Counted from the stretch's first letter, positions 1 to 11,508 are shown. The stretch: DNA of 64,000 nucleotides from Ampullaceana balthica (GCA_944989445.1 CALYLW010000013.1:344566-408565); one strand, 5' to 3'. Notes: generated by a model from the letters alone, not told the origin. Made by a program: numbers and translations.

Positions 1-801
1 GGAAGATTTGGAAAATGAATATTATGATATCTACAACAGCAGTGTCCGCTGGCTGAGCCTGGGCACGATATAGAGGCGAGTGTGGGATCTCAAGGAAGAC
101 ATAGTTATGTTCCTGGAGATGAAGGATTTTTTTTTGGACTTTGTTACTAACATTGTTAATGAAGAGTGAAAGTTAGACTTAATGTTTGCTATTGACATTA
201 TGGAAAAGTTGAGTGAACTGAATGTCAAACTTCAAGGCAATAGCTTGTTTGCACATGAAATCTCTGTGCATGTTAAATCATTTCAGGCAAAGCTCTCCTT
301 GTTCTTCAGGCAAGCAGGTGAAAACAGGTTTTGTCATTTTCCTTTGCTGAAACAGAAAACCATTTCTGGTGAAAAGGCTGACAAGTACAAACCTCAGTTG
401 GATGTCTTGGTTGTGGAATTTGAAAGCAGATTCCAAGACTTCAAGAACTTGGAACCACTCTTCGATATCCTTAGTTAGCCATTTAGTGCAGAAGCTGATT
501 CAGTCCCAGATTATTACCTGAAGGAGAAGTTCAAATCAGTTCTTCTGCTGGAGTTTTATGGATGTTTGCCAGCGGCAGCATTTCCACACTTTAAAAAATT
601 TGCTGCCAAACTTTGTCACTATTTGGGTCCACATACAACTGTGAGCAAGCTTTTTCTTGTATGAAAATAAACAAGTCTAAGAACAGATCGATGTTGACTG
701 ACTGCAATTTGAATGCAGTCCTGCGAATCACAACCATTACATTGGTTCCAAAGTTCAAGAACACTATCCAAAATTGTGAACAGTTACATACTTCTCATTA
801 A
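1..801 (+). pseudogene. hAT-type transposase remnant, C-terminal half (5' end outside window)
   Basis: A decayed DNA-transposase coding region. Around 40-115 the translation reads VRWLSLG then RVWDLKEDIVMFLEMK, the region typical of domesticated-like hAT transposases (GTF2IRD2/EPM2AIP1/SCAND3 type). An open stretch at 182-478 continues with LSELNVKLQGNSLFAHEIS. A third piece (613-801) has the hAT C-terminal dimerisation motif (NCEQAFSCMKINKSKNRS) in a shifted frame. Stop codons (about 78, 168, 476) and at least one frameshift separate the pieces, so no functional protein is made. The N-terminal BED finger, if present, would lie before the window. No terminal inverted repeat or target duplication was located at the right end. 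The family assignment rests on motif recall and is fairly sure; the exact hAT subfamily is not. Confidence 0.75.
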
Positions 802-982
802 TTATAATTGTACTCTATGGTCAGCTTGTATGTAGATTACGTTCCTACTTCTTCATAGTCATTATGAATGGTAACAATAATTTTTTGTTGAAATAATATT
901 GATTAGTAAAATCTTATTATCAAATTAGAATCTGTTTCGGTTCGTATGTAAAATGTAATGTACATGTGTAATAGAGTTTGAA

Positions 983-2206
983 TCTATATATATATAAATC
1001 AATGTATGTATGTATGTATGTATGCATGTCTGTTATAGCTGACTAAACCATTCATCCGATCGCCATGAAACTTTTGGAGACTTTTGAGTACGCTTCCGGG
1101 ATGGAAATATGCTACTTTTTTCAAAATTTAACACTCATGGGGCGCCGGGGGCCCATAATGAGAATTTTTTCCTTATATGAGCTATATAAAAATTAGTTTA
1201 AGGCTTAGCTGCTTGGAAAATAAATGGATCTTGACCAAACTTGGTACATAAAAACTTGATAGCCTATATTAAAATACTATAGGGCACTAATTTCCTAGTG
1301 TCCATTTATTCGGGGCTGCGGGCCCAAAATGTCTTTTTTCATAAACGTTTAAGATTTTATTCCCAATTCAATTTTTAAAGATCTTGAGAAATTAGGGTAT
1401 AAATATATCCACTATACAATTTATTGAAATAAATAGGTGTTTTGAACTTGATTTCTTGCACTAATTGGGACCTGGGGCCCTTAATGTCGTTTTTTGCTAA
1501 TATGAGCTATATAAAATTAGTTTTAGCGTTAGCTACTGAGTAAATGATTTGATCTTAACCAAACTTTGTATATAAAAACTTGGTAGCACATATTAAAATA
1601 ACAAATGACACTGCACTTCTAATGTCCAATTGTTCAGGGCCGGAGCCCCCAAATGTCTTTTTTAAAATTATTATTATTATTATTATTTAGATCTTATTTC
1701 CCACTCAGTTTTTAACGACCTTGAGAAATATATCCATGAGGAAACTGAATTTAAATGAACAGGTTTTCAAAATGTATATCTTGAACCGAATGGGCCCGGG
1801 GGCCCCTTAATGTATTTTTTCATTATATTAGCTTTATAAAAATTATTTTAAGTGTTAGATAATGAGAAAATAACTGGATTTTGACCTAACTGGGTATATA
1901 AAAACTTAAGAGACTAAATTAAACTACTATAGGGCACTGAACTGCTAATTTCCATTTCCTCGGGACTGGGGGCCCTAAATGTGTTTTTACTAACTTTTAA
2001 TATTGTATTCCCCATTCAATTTTACACGATATTGATAAATATAGATAAATATATTTATATATTTGTTATGAAATTGATTGAAATTAACAGATTTTTAACT
2101 GCATATGTTAAACTGATAGGCCCGGTGACCCTTAATGTAATTCCTTTTTTTATCAATATGTATTCCTTTTTACTGAGATCGTTGCAACGCACGACAGGTC
2201 TGCTAG
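983..2206 (+). mobile_element. Helitron-like non-autonomous element (copy 1)
   Basis: It begins with TCTATATATATAAATC and ends with CTAG, inserted between a host A (982) and T (2207), as expected for Helitrons (5' TC, 3' CTRR, A^T target). The 10-nt palindrome CGTTGCAACG lies 13 nt before the CTAG, in the place of the usual 3' hairpin. The interior consists of about four diverged modules, each with a GGGCCCC-rich core, a run of T, an AAACTTGGTA-like motif and an ACTATAGGGCACT-like motif. No Rep/helicase protein is encoded. A second, reversed copy lies at 27211-29660. Confidence 0.65.
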
Positions 2207-2497
2207 TGTAAAATAAAATGACATGTACATGGTTATATTCATTAATCCATATATTATATGTTCTAAATTGTAATTAAAGTATACAAAATATATATATGCG
2301 GCCCGCCTATAACAAAAAAGTTTACAATGCCGCCCTCCGTAGAAAACGTTTGCCCTGCCCTGGCTTATTTGAATAGACTTTTAATGTAATCTAGAATGAA
2401 TTCCTTTGAATAAAAAATCGGAAATTCTTTTTGGAATTTGCGTTTAAAAACTCATTCGAGTTTTTATTACTCGTTTCTTCATTAATCGCATTTGTTT

Positions 2498-3080
2498 TTT
2501 TAAAATCCTTTATATTAACTCGTGGTGTCTGCTTGCTTGAACCCTTGCACCCTTGTCGCCAAAACTTTGGATACATTTTTAACCCACTTCCTCTTAAGCT
2601 AGCGAGCTGACATTTTGCAGGCAGTTTTATACCGATGATAAAAACAATGTATCCAAATTTCAGATCGATCACATGTACCATAATTGAATTATTGATTTTT
2701 TAGATTATTTTATTTATTCCTATGCATCATAATATTTTTTTAGATAGAGTGTAAGGGTGCGCATTATATTGAACAACCTTTCTGTCGCGCAATTAGGTGT
2801 GTATTTTATTGACAACCCTTTTTATAAACTTATTCCTGATCGGTGCGCATTATATTGAACAACCTTTCTGTCGCGCATTTAGGTGTGTATTTTATTGACA
2901 ACCCTTTTTATAAACATATTCCTGATCAGTGCGCATTATATTAAAAATGTTTTACGACATAACTACAATTTTGTATTTTTGGATGGTCTTGCGCTGCGTA
3001 TTATAATGAACATTCTTTTAGTTACTTCTCGTACATAAAGGATTTATAGTCAAAAACTTGTTTTTTACGGGTTTTTTAAA
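2498..3080 (-). mobile_element. MITE-like family B, copy 1
   Basis: Read on the minus strand it runs from AACCCGTAAAA and GACTATAAATCCTTTATG to TTAATATAAAGGATTT, so its subterminal AAATCC/GGATTT sequences are inverted. It contains the core shared with families A, C and D (a GATCGATCTGAAA-type block) and a duplicated segment of about 90 bp (2755-2930) with GTGCGCATTATATTGAA and CTGTCGCGC. It is non-coding; the short ORF at 2391-2681 is spurious. Confidence 0.6.
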
Positions 3081-3249
3081 TTTTAATATTTATAACATAT
3101 ACAACATTGTTTAGATATGAAACGTTTTTTGTCCCGTAACATATAATATTCAAGCCATAATGTACGACATTTTCCTGTAACACATTTGGTTAATGTGTCA
3201 GGTTTTCATTGGAACACAGTTGTCTAACGTCATGACTTTTAACCCACAG

Positions 3250-3325
3250 AAATCAAGTGCTTCACCAAAGTGACATTTGACTTTGATTCGAAAAATAACT
3301 CCTGTGATTGTGACGACCCATGCAG
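3250..3325 (+). CDS. DEG/ENaC channel locus A, Cys-rich extracellular exon
   Basis: Exon of an epithelial/FMRFamide-type sodium channel. After the acceptor TTTTAACCCACAG it encodes IKCFTKVTFDFDSKNNSC then DCDDPCR, the Cys-x-Cys-x-x-Pro-Cys motif that precedes TM2 in this family. It ends at a plausible donor (TGCAG^GTCTGT) in phase 2. However, the same frame stays open past that GT and reads RSVNNCVISYSAVLS. This fits the conserved Ser/Tyr/Ala stretch that normally follows PC, and then runs into an 18-bp tandem array with no stop until 3675. The true 3' end is therefore unresolved. The next recognised exon (5776) needs phase 0, so either an exon between them is missing or the end lies elsewhere. 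Confidence 0.7.
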
Positions 3326-3345
3326 GTCTGTGAACAACTGTGTTA

Positions 3346-3662
3346 TATCATATTCTGCTGTTTTATCATGTTCGGCTTTTTTATCATGTTCAGCTGTTTT
3401 ATCATGTTCAGCTGTTTTATCATGTTCAGTTGTTTTATCATGTTCAGCCGTTTTATCATGTTCTGCTGTTTTATCATGTTCTGCTGTTTTATCATGTTCA
3501 GCTGTTTTATCGTGTTCAGTTGTTTTATCATGTTCTGCTGTTTTATCATGTTCAGCTGTTTTATCATGTTCTGCTATTTTATCATTTTCAGCTGTTTTAT
3601 CATGTTCAGTTGTTTTATCATGTTCAGTTCTTATATCATTTTCAGTTATATCGTGTTCAACT
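3346..3662 (+). repeat. 18-bp minisatellite at the 3' edge of a channel exon
   Basis: About 17 copies of an 18-bp unit (GCTGTTTTATCATGTTCA with small variants). Because 18 is a multiple of three and the unit has no stop in several frames, ORFs appear on both strands. In the channel frame it reads as a (SAVLSC)n hexapeptide. It begins within 25 bp of the 3325 donor. Confidence 0.9.
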
Positions 3663-3744
3663 GATGTTTTATATTAGATAAAGATTATGAATTTATATAA
3701 TTGTGCTAGATAATTGAATATCGAGTATGACTTTGAAATAACGA

Positions 3745-3796
3745 TACACATTGTACACACATTGTACACACATTGTACACACATTGTACACACATT
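3745..3796 (+). repeat. 11-bp tandem repeat
   Basis: About 4.5 copies of ACACATTGTAC, lying in the putative intron of locus A. Confidence 0.85.
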
Positions 3797-4059
3797 TCTT
3801 GTACCGACTTTTCAGATGTATGAACACATTGAAATTTGACTAACGTAGATTTTTTAAAAAAAATAGTAATTGATTATTTCCTCTAAATTGTGGATTTTAA
3901 GTTTACCTATGTAAACATTTAGTAAACTACAATGAAAAATATATATGAATTTCTGGAGAAATTGACTTTAAGAATTCTTATAAATGATAAATTTACAACA
4001 TACATCCTCATAGTTATAGCAGTGCGGTTTGAACAATAACGCATTTTAACCACATGATG

Positions 4060-4480
4060 ACATACTTCCACTGAAAACATTAAATGACTTACTAAATAAT
4101 TTGGAAATGGGATTACTTTTGATGTATTAATGATTAAAATTTGACATTAATTTTGATGTATTAATGATTACAATTCGACATATGAATGAATAACTTAACT
4201 GAATTTTGACATGTGAACGGTTACCATAATTTGTGACTAATTAATGACTAACATATTTCATGACCAAGGAATTACTAAAATAATTGGTCACTAATATATG
4301 AACAAAATAATTCGTAACTAATCGATGACTAAAATAATTCGAGACTAAGGCATTAATAAAATATTTTTTGACTAATGAATGACTAAAATATTCCATGACT
4401 AATTAATGACTAAAATAATGTGTGACTAATGAATGAATTGATAGTTTTTTACTAATGAATTACTTATATGATTTGACAGT
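4060..4480 (+). repeat. Degenerate tandem repeat, about 20-30 bp unit
   Basis: Repeated variants of GACTAAAATAATTCGTGACTAATGAAT. The copies are diverged, with variable spacing. It is non-coding, within the presumed intron between exons 3250 and 5776. The following 4481-5090 shows no supported gene. Confidence 0.7.
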
Positions 4481-5090
4481 GAGAGAGTTTTTGAACATAG
4501 TATTTCAAGTCGTCAATGGCCCACCTGGTCATTTAGTGTAAGTATTTAAATAGATTGTTAGGTGTCAGATAGATGTTTCTAACCCTTTGTCCATCATGGT
4601 TTATAAGTTTGTGCCTGATGCCCTGCAGACTCAAGTAGCAGAAATCAATTTGTCAATTACTAATCAGGATAAGATTATCTGCAGGTTCCATTTTTATGTT
4701 TATTTTGATCGTTACAAATATGTACACAGAGAGATTACTAAAGGGAGACTAGTGAGTGGGGGATATAAAGGGGAGATAAATGAATATTAAGAAAGTTTGC
4801 AATAAAATGGAAGTTCTATTAAATTTATCCGTGTAGTCGATAAAATGAAAGCTAAAAAAATTAAAAAGAAAAGAAGCAAAAAAATTATTAAAAGTTTCGT
4901 ATTACCTCTCTACTGCACGCAATCGTACGGTTCTTGTTGATATGAAATAATTTAGTACTACACAAATACACACACTTAATCTTTTGTAGCTGGAAGAATG
5001 TGGATATAGGTCATTATGTAATCCTAGTCCACGATATGCATTCGTGCTGTCTACACATTTAGATTGTTTAGTAGACTCAGATAATAATAA

Positions 5091-5592
5091 AAACAACCCG
5101 TAAAAAACCAAAGTTTTTGACTATAAATCCTTTACGTATGAGACGTAACTAAAAGAATGTTCATTATAACACGCAGCGCAAGACCATCCAAAAATACAAA
5201 ATTGCAGTTGTGTCGTAAAACGTGTTTAATATAATGCGCACCGATCAGGAATAGGTTTATAAAAAGTGTTGTCAGTAAAATACGCACCTTATTGCGCGAC
5301 AGAAAGGTTGTTCAATATAATACGCACCGCGACGCTCTATCTCAAAAAATAGCATGATACATAGGATTAAATAAAATAATCTAAAAAATCAATAATTTAA
5401 TTACGGTACATGCGATCGATCTGAAAGTTTGATACATTGTTTTTATCATCGGTACGAAACTGCCTGCAAAATTTCAGCTCGCTATCTTGCGAGCAAGTGG
5501 GTTAAAAATCGATCAAAAGTTTTGGCGACAAGCAAGCAAGCAAGGTCGGTCGGTCGGCCGCAGACACCACGAGTTAATATAAAGGATTTAAA
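5091..5592 (+). mobile_element. MITE-like family B, copy 2
   Basis: Forward copy. It starts with AACCCGTAAAAAACC and GACTATAAATCCTTTACG and ends with GAGTTAATATAAAGGATTTA. It holds the same ATGTTCATTATAA, GCGCACCGATCAGGAATA and TTGCGCGACAGAAAGG blocks as copy 1 in opposite orientation, plus the shared core (AATTACGGTACATGCGATCG). A GCAA/GGTC simple repeat precedes its 3' end. Confidence 0.65.
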
Positions 5593-5775
5593 AATACCAC
5601 ACATTTTATCTACTGTTTTTAGTTACAGTATTTAATTTTACTAAGCAAACTGCTTTTGAATTTATTTAAGCTCTATAGATTAATTCCATAACTTTTCATT
5701 TCCTCCAACTATCACTTATTATGCGATTTCCACTAACCACCCCCTAATAAACAGATCTTTTTGTTTTCCAATCAG

Positions 5776-5876
5776 CGTGTGTTGGTAGAGACAGTGTGTA
5801 AGAATATATCAAATACCACCTGTGATAATTTGAGAGCCAAACTCGACGATCCTTCAGATCCTTCGTTGGAAGTCAT
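5776..5876 (+). CDS. DEG/ENaC channel locus A, extracellular exon before TM2
   Basis: Follows a strong acceptor (TTTTTGTTTTCCAATCAG). Only one frame is open, phase 0: RVLVETVCKNISNTTC then DNLRAKLDDPSDPSLEVM. It ends AT^GTAAGT (phase 2), which joins in frame with the exon at 6203 to give ...LEVMENFIKLN. The length and position fit the region between the Cys-rich motif and TM2. NISNTT holds a possible N-glycosylation site, as expected for an extracellular loop. Confidence 0.85.
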
Positions 5877-6202
5877 GTAAGTCTTTATGCAATAGAGCTT
5901 TAATTTACTAGATGCAACAGAAATATTCTTGAATTCTGTCAATAAACTCTCCAAATTCTCATTTTTATATATTTCAGTTTTAATTCATTCAATTTAGATT
6001 AAGAACATTTAACACAATTTTGATAAGCGGAACAAAATTGAAAACTAGATTTAATCTCTTTATTTACATCAAAGTAAAACTAATATTTCTGTCACTCTAA
6101 AATTCACAAGTGTTGTAAAAAGAATCAAATATAAGTATACATTTTTGAAATATTTTTAGTATCGATTCATTGTTCTGCTTTTCATTCCTCGCAATTTTTC
6201 AG

Positions 6203-6278
6203 GGAGAATTTCATCAAACTCAACATTTACTACAAGGATTTGAATTACGAACTGTTAAACGACAGCCCAGATTACGAG
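6203..6278 (+). CDS. DEG/ENaC channel locus A, pre-TM2 exon
   Basis: Acceptor GCAATTTTTCAG, donor GAG^GTCTGT. It encodes ENFIKLNIYYKDLNYE then LLNDSPDYE. This is the DEG/ENaC signature just outside TM2 (N-[LI]-x-[VI]-[YF]-[YF]-x-x-L-[NS]-Y-E). It starts in phase 2, completing Met with the previous exon, and ends in phase 0, matching the terminal exon at 9834. Confidence 0.92.
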
Positions 6279-7045
6279 GTCTGTAGTCAATTTATTTAAG
6301 AAAATTTTCTTAAAATGAAACAAATATTGTTCATATTCATTTTAACTTTGTATTTGGTCATGCCATTTTAAAAGATATTTGTTTGCGTATATTATAATTG
6401 CTATACCGGCAACATCGTAAAAAAATAATTTAACCACGGGTGTCCTTAAAAATATATTTTTTCCATTTAAAAAAAATAAATTAAAATACCATTTTCAAAT
6501 TTATGTCTAATATTTCCTTACGTAGTTAATCCTAAATAATAAAAGGCTATTTTCCGTGCGGTCATCGATAGCGATTGGTCCCTCAAACATATATGACTTC
6601 TACAGCCAAAAATATTGAAAGCGTTTACGCGGACGTTCAAAACGAGTTATTTTTTGGTGCAGTATTTCTTCCAAGACTTTATTTTGAGTTATGCGCGTTG
6701 GGATTTATATTCAAAAGCTCTGTTTTTACGAGTTATTTATTTTAACTATAATGAATAGTATTTTTGACGTGATGCACATGTATGTACGTCGAGACGGCTG
6801 TTGGAGGGGAGTTACAACATGCCACCAAACGGTGACGGAACGTCCTTGGACGGGCTTTGTTGCTTGTTAAATAATAAACCCTTATTTAATATTGAAAAAA
6901 TAAACAAATTAATATCTAAATTAACTATTTAATATTAAAACAAATAAATGTATTACATTTTCAAATAAAGAACTTATTATTTAAATAAACCATATAATAT
7001 TTAAATAATTTATTCGTAAAAAATTACATCTAATTTGTTATCTAT
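6279..7045 (+). other. Intron of locus A, no gene seen
   Basis: AT-rich intronic sequence. No coding exon is recognisable; 6850-7020 is very A/T-rich (ATTTAAATAA-type runs). Confidence 0.6.
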
Positions 7046-8790
7046 TCTAATAAAAGCCAAAGCCCTCACTGACTAACTCACTCACTGACTGACTCATCAC
7101 TAATACTCCAACTTCCCGTGTAGGTAGAAGCATGAAACTTTAGGAAGTTGTTGAGTAGCCTCTCGCGACGATAATTGGCGTAACAGAATTTTAAAATTCA
7201 CTATCATTGAGGCTGGGGGCCCAAAAACCTTTTTTTATACGGTCTATATAAAATATGAAAATCACTAATTCTCCTATTTCCCGAGTTGGCAGAAGCATGA
7301 AACTTTGGGTAGTTGTTCAGTAACAATCCGCGATGGTAACAAGGAAAAACATAATCACATACTGGGGGCGGGGGACCAAATGTAGTTTGGTTTTTTTTAT
7401 ATAAAAAACTGACTCATCACTAATTCTCCAACTTCCCGTGTAGGTGGAAGCATGAAACTTTGGGAACTTGCTGAATACACTCTTATGACCATAATTGGCT
7501 AAAAAGATTTTTTTTAAATCCACTCGTGGGTGGCCAGGGGCCCAAAACCGTTTTTTCCTTAAAAGGGCTATATAAAACTGAATCAACACTAATTCCTCAT
7601 CTTTCCGTGTAGATAGACTCATGAAACTGAATCAACACTAATTCCTCATCTTTCCGTGTAGATAGAATCATGAAACTGAATCAATCCTAATTCCTCATCT
7701 TTCCGTGTAGATAGAATCATGAAACTGAATCAACACTAATTCCTCATCTTTCCGTGTAGATAGAATCATGAAACTGAATCAACACTAATTCCTCATCTTT
7801 CCATGTAGATAGACTCATGAAACTGAATCAACACTAATTCCTCATCTTTCCGTGTAGATAGAATCATGAAACTGAATCAACACTAATTCCTCATCTTTCC
7901 GTGTAGATAGAATCATGAAACTGAATCAACACTAATTCCTCATCTTTCCGTGTAGATAGAATCATGAAACTGAATCAACACTAATTCCTCATATTTCCGT
8001 GTAGATGGAATCATGAAACTGAATCAACACTAATTCCTCATCTTTCCGTGTAGATAGAATCATGAAACTGAATCAACACTAATTCCTCATATTTCCGTGT
8101 AGATAGAATCATGAAACTGAATCAACACTAATTCCTCATCTTTCCGTGTAGATAGAATCATGAAACTGAATCAACACTAATTCCTCATCTTTCCGTGTAG
8201 ATAGAATCATGAAACTTTGGAAAGTTGTTGAGTACCCACCCACGATGGTAACAGTCGAAACAAAAAAAATATCATTTACTTTAGGGCGGGGGCCAAAATA
8301 AAGTTTGTTTTTTTTCTTTTATGAGCTATTTAAAACAGACTCATCAAATAACTTCCAATTCCCGTGTAGGTAGGAGCATGAAACTTTGGGAAGTTCTTGA
8401 GTACCCTCCCAAAATGGTAACTGGCGAAAAAAAAATTAAATTATCACAAGCAATGGGGGCCGGGGGCCTGAATGTAGTTTTTTTATAATTTAAAACTGAC
8501 TGATCACTAATTCTCCAACTTACCGTGTGAGTAGAAGCATGAAACTTTTGGACGTTTTTGAGTAGCCTACCGCGATGGTAACAGGCGTGAAAAATATAAA
8601 ATTATCACTCACTAGGGGGCCGGGGGCCAAAATGTAGGTTTTTTTCTTAATATGAGCTATATAAAACAGACTCATCATTAAATATCCAACTCCCCGTGTA
8701 GGTAGGTCCATTAAACTTTGGGAAGTTGTTGAACACCCTCACGCAATGTTAACAGACGAAAGAAAATTAAATTATCAGCTCGATAGGATC
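7046..8790 (+). repeat. Modular interspersed repeat, possibly Helitron-related
   Basis: Starts TCTAATAAAAGCC. It contains about six diverged modules, each with CTCCAACTTCCCGTGTAGG, an AAGCATGAAACTTTGGGAAG motif, GGGGGCC and a T-run before GAGCTATATAAAA. The layout is like the 983-2206 Helitron modules but the sequence differs. A 49-bp satellite (7571-8213) has expanded from one module. Only a partial left end was found, so the class is uncertain. Confidence 0.5.
7571..8213 (+). repeat. 49-bp minisatellite, about 13 copies
   Basis: The unit contains ATGAAACTGAATCAACAC, TAATTCCTCATCTTTCC and GTGTAGATAGAATC. Copies differ by only one to three bases, so the expansion is recent relative to the surrounding modules. 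Confidence 0.92.
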
Positions 8791-8890
8791 ACGTCAAGTG
8801 TGTCATTTTTTACTTTTTGTTTTTCAACGGGACCACGACCAACAGACAGAAAGAAAGACAAGGCGGTGAAGTTAATGTAAGGGAGTTAAA
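8791..8890 (+). mobile_element. MITE-like family C, 3' fragment
   Basis: Contains GATCACGTCAAGTGTGTCA, TTTTTCAACGGGACC, AACAGACAGAAAGAAAGACA and ends GAAGTTAATGTAAGGGAGTTAA. It matches the reverse complement of 9215-9300. Confidence 0.5.
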
Positions 8891-9091
8891 CATCCCTGGT
8901 TTTCTCAAGTACCAAGTTTGAAATTCGGCTTATAAAATTGTTAGTCTAGCCCCCAAAAAGATGTTTATTGGTATTGAACATTCAAAACAAGTTTCTTCTT
9001 TTATTATGGATAAATTTAACACTTGACATCAATATGATAATAAAAGTGTGAAAACACTTGTGGAATACTTCCAAATAGATTTATATTACAA

Positions 9092-9680
9092 CTAGTAAAA
9101 TACCCGCGCTTTGCTACGGTAAATTAGGATTTCAGTTAGCGTTGAGAACCCGCGTAGCACAAATACAAAACTGCAACAGATTTTAATCTGGATCATGATG
9201 GATATACTACATATAATAACTTCACCACCTTGTCTTTCTTTCTGTCTGTCTGTCGTGATCCCGTTGAAAAACAAAAAGTAAAAAATGACACACTCCCCGT
9301 GATCATATAGAGCTGAAATTTTGCACATAGACTTTTGTCCCCTAACAATGCATTATATCAAAATTTCAGATTGATCGAATGTACGTAATTAACTTAATGA
9401 AATTTTAGTTTAACTCTATGTGTCTCTGTGTAGCATATCATGTTTATGCTATTCTGTCGCGCGGTGCGTATTATATTGAAAATACATTTATAATATTTTC
9501 CTGTTACGCGTTGCCGTGCGTATTATATTGAATATACTTTTATAATATTTTGCCGATCCGTAAATTTTTAGGCTAGTCTATGGCGCGGTGCGTGTTATAT
9601 TGAACATATCAATACTTTTAGTTATGTCTCATATATAAGGGATTTGTAGTGAACAGCTTTGTTTTAACGGGTTGTTTAAT
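9092..9680 (-). mobile_element. Helitron-type 3' end followed by MITE-like family C copy (reverse)
   Basis: The minus strand ends ...GTAGCAAAGCGCGGGTATTTTACTAG followed by T, a Helitron-like terminus with an imperfect stem near CTAG (9092-9095). From about 9215 the sequence is a reversed family C copy: TAACTTCACCACCTTGTC, then the shared core (TCAGATTGATCGAATGTACG), GTGCGTATTATATTGAA blocks, and GGGATTTGTAGT near 9650. The exact boundary between the two is not clear. Confidence 0.5.
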
Positions 9681-9833
9681 TTAAAGATTACGTTAGAATT
9701 TCCAAAAGTCTGGGAGTGAAAATTACCGGTTAAGGGAAAAAAAGTTGAGAATGATAAATAGTGTTGATTTAACTAATTTAAAAAAATGATAATATAATCT
9801 CCCTTTATCTTATCTGCTTTATTTATGTTCCAG

Positions 9834-9980
9834 TTTGTCAACCTGTGGTCAGACATCGGTGGCACGATTGGTCTGTGGATAGGTCTCTCAGTGTTGGGCG
9901 TCTGTGAAGTCCTCATACTCCTGGTACAGGTCATCATCAAGTGTTGCAATAGGGGGCGGGAAACTGAGGCAAGGGGATAA
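9834..9980 (+). CDS. DEG/ENaC channel locus A, terminal exon (TM2 pore and C-terminus)
   Basis: 147 bp after the acceptor TTATTTATGTTCCAG, phase 0. It encodes FVNLWSDIGGTIGLWIGL, SVLGVCEVLILLVQVI, then IKCCNRGRETEARG and TAA. The S-D-I-G-G turn and the G-L-S selectivity-filter motif (in GLWIGLSVL) are the DEG/ENaC pore signature, followed by the hydrophobic end of TM2 and a short basic cytosolic tail. The tail is much shorter than in vertebrate ENaC. It joins in frame to the exon ending at 6278 (...SPDYE|FVNLW). The 3' UTR runs straight into a 28-bp minisatellite. Confidence 0.93.
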   Translation, partial: FVNLWSDIGGTIGLWIGLSVLGVCEVLILLVQVIIKCCNRGRETEARG

Positions 9981-9984
9981 GAAA

Positions 9985-10665
9985 GGACCTACAGAAAACA
10001 TTCATTAATACAGGACTTAAAGGAAAAATTCGTTAATACAGGACCTACGGAAAACATTCATTAATACAAGACCTACATAAAACATTCATTAATACAGGAC
10101 CTACGGTAAACATTCATTAATAAAGGACCTACAGGAAACATTCATTAATACAGGACCTACAGGAAACATTCATTAATACAGGACCTACCGGAAACATTCA
10201 TTAATACAGGACCTGCAGAAAACATTCATTAATACAGGACCTACGGAAGACAATCATTACAAACAGGACCTACATAAAACATTCATTAATACAGGACCTA
10301 CAGAAAACATTCCTAGCTACAGGACCTACAGAAAACATGTATTAATACATGACCTACAGGAAATAATAATTAAGACAGGAACTACAAGAAACATCCACTG
10401 AGACAGGCCCTACAATAAACACCCACTGAGACAGGCCCTACAATAAACACCCACTGAGACAGGACCTACAATAAACACCCACTGAGACAGGCCCTACAAT
10501 AAACACCCACTGAGACAGGACCTACAATAAACACCCACTGAGACAGGACCTACAATAAACACCCACTGAGACAGGACCTACAAGAAAGATACATTGAGAC
10601 AGGATCTAAAGCAACGATCAATTGAAACAGGACCTAAAGTAAACATTCAATAGGTCAGGACCAGC
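9985..10665 (+). repeat. 28-bp minisatellite in the 3' UTR of locus A
   Basis: About 23 copies of GACCTACAGAAAACATTCAT+TAATACAG, changing halfway (from about 10385) to a sub-family GACCTACAATAAACACCCAC+TGAGACAG. It begins five bases after the stop codon. Confidence 0.92.
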
Positions 10666-10844
10666 AGGAAAATGTATGTAAATTAATTTGTGAAAATCAT
10701 AAATGAGGCTATTGAATAGCGTTGTCTTTGTAAGTTTCCTAAAAATGTCTTCTTTTGTTTTCTTGAATTTTCAGCTCTACGAAAATAGTCTCTTTTCTGT
10801 ACTCGTAAAATTACCATCGTTACATTGCGTAAACTTTCATTTTC

Positions 10845-10850
10845 AATAAA
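10845..10850 (+). promoter_or_regulatory. Candidate polyadenylation signal AATAAA
   Basis: The first AATAAA downstream of the locus A stop codon and its minisatellite. If used, the 3' UTR would be about 0.9 kb and contain the whole array. Confidence 0.35.
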
Positions 10851-10894
10851 TTTTTAAAATCTGTAAATCTCAAGTGCAGTTTTTTTTTAAATTA

Positions 10895-11175
10895 AAAAAT
10901 AACCCATAAAAAACCAAGTTTTTGACTATAAATCCTTTATGTACGAGACGTAACTAAAAGAATGTTCATTATAATACGCAGTGCAAGACCATCCAAAAAT
11001 ACAAAACTGTAGTTATGTCTCGTAAAACGTGTTTAATGTAATGCGCACCGATCAGGAATATATTTATAAAAAGTGTTGTGAATAAAATACGCACCTTAAT
11101 GCGCGACAGGAAAGGTCGTTCACGTAATACGCACCACGACCCTCTAGCGCAAAAATTAACATGTTACATAGAGAT
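10895..11175 (+). mobile_element. MITE-like family B, truncated copy 3
   Basis: Carries AACCCATAAAAAACCAAG, GACTATAAATCCTTTATG, ATGCGCACCGATCAGGAAT and GCGCGACAGGAAAGGTCG. It stops before the shared core and the 3' GGATTT end. Confidence 0.65.
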
Positions 11176-11506
11176 AAATAAAGATAATATAAATAAAATA
11201 TTTTTTTAAATCATTTTTTTAAAAGAACAAGCTTTTATTTACATATAGAAAGTGCACTAAAAAGAAGAATATAAAAAATTTCTATGATAGCAAATGAAAT
11301 ACGTGAACCTATCCACTGCACATAAAAAACATGGGGCGCCCATCACAACTCATTTCACTTTGCAACTATTCTTGTGCATATAGATACATATTTCTAATTA
11401 ATATGATAGTAGCATGTGTATGAAAAAAGTTGTGAAATTTTTAGTGGTTATCAATATTCATACAAATTTGTATTTATGTTTCACAGCCTGGTACATGATA
11501 GCGAGT

Positions 11507-11508
<2 letters not shown>

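Noticed and set aside
4587..4790. 67-codon ORF in the locus A intron
   Set aside because: Tested as the missing exon between 3325 and 5776; the sequence has no family motif and no compatible splice phases.
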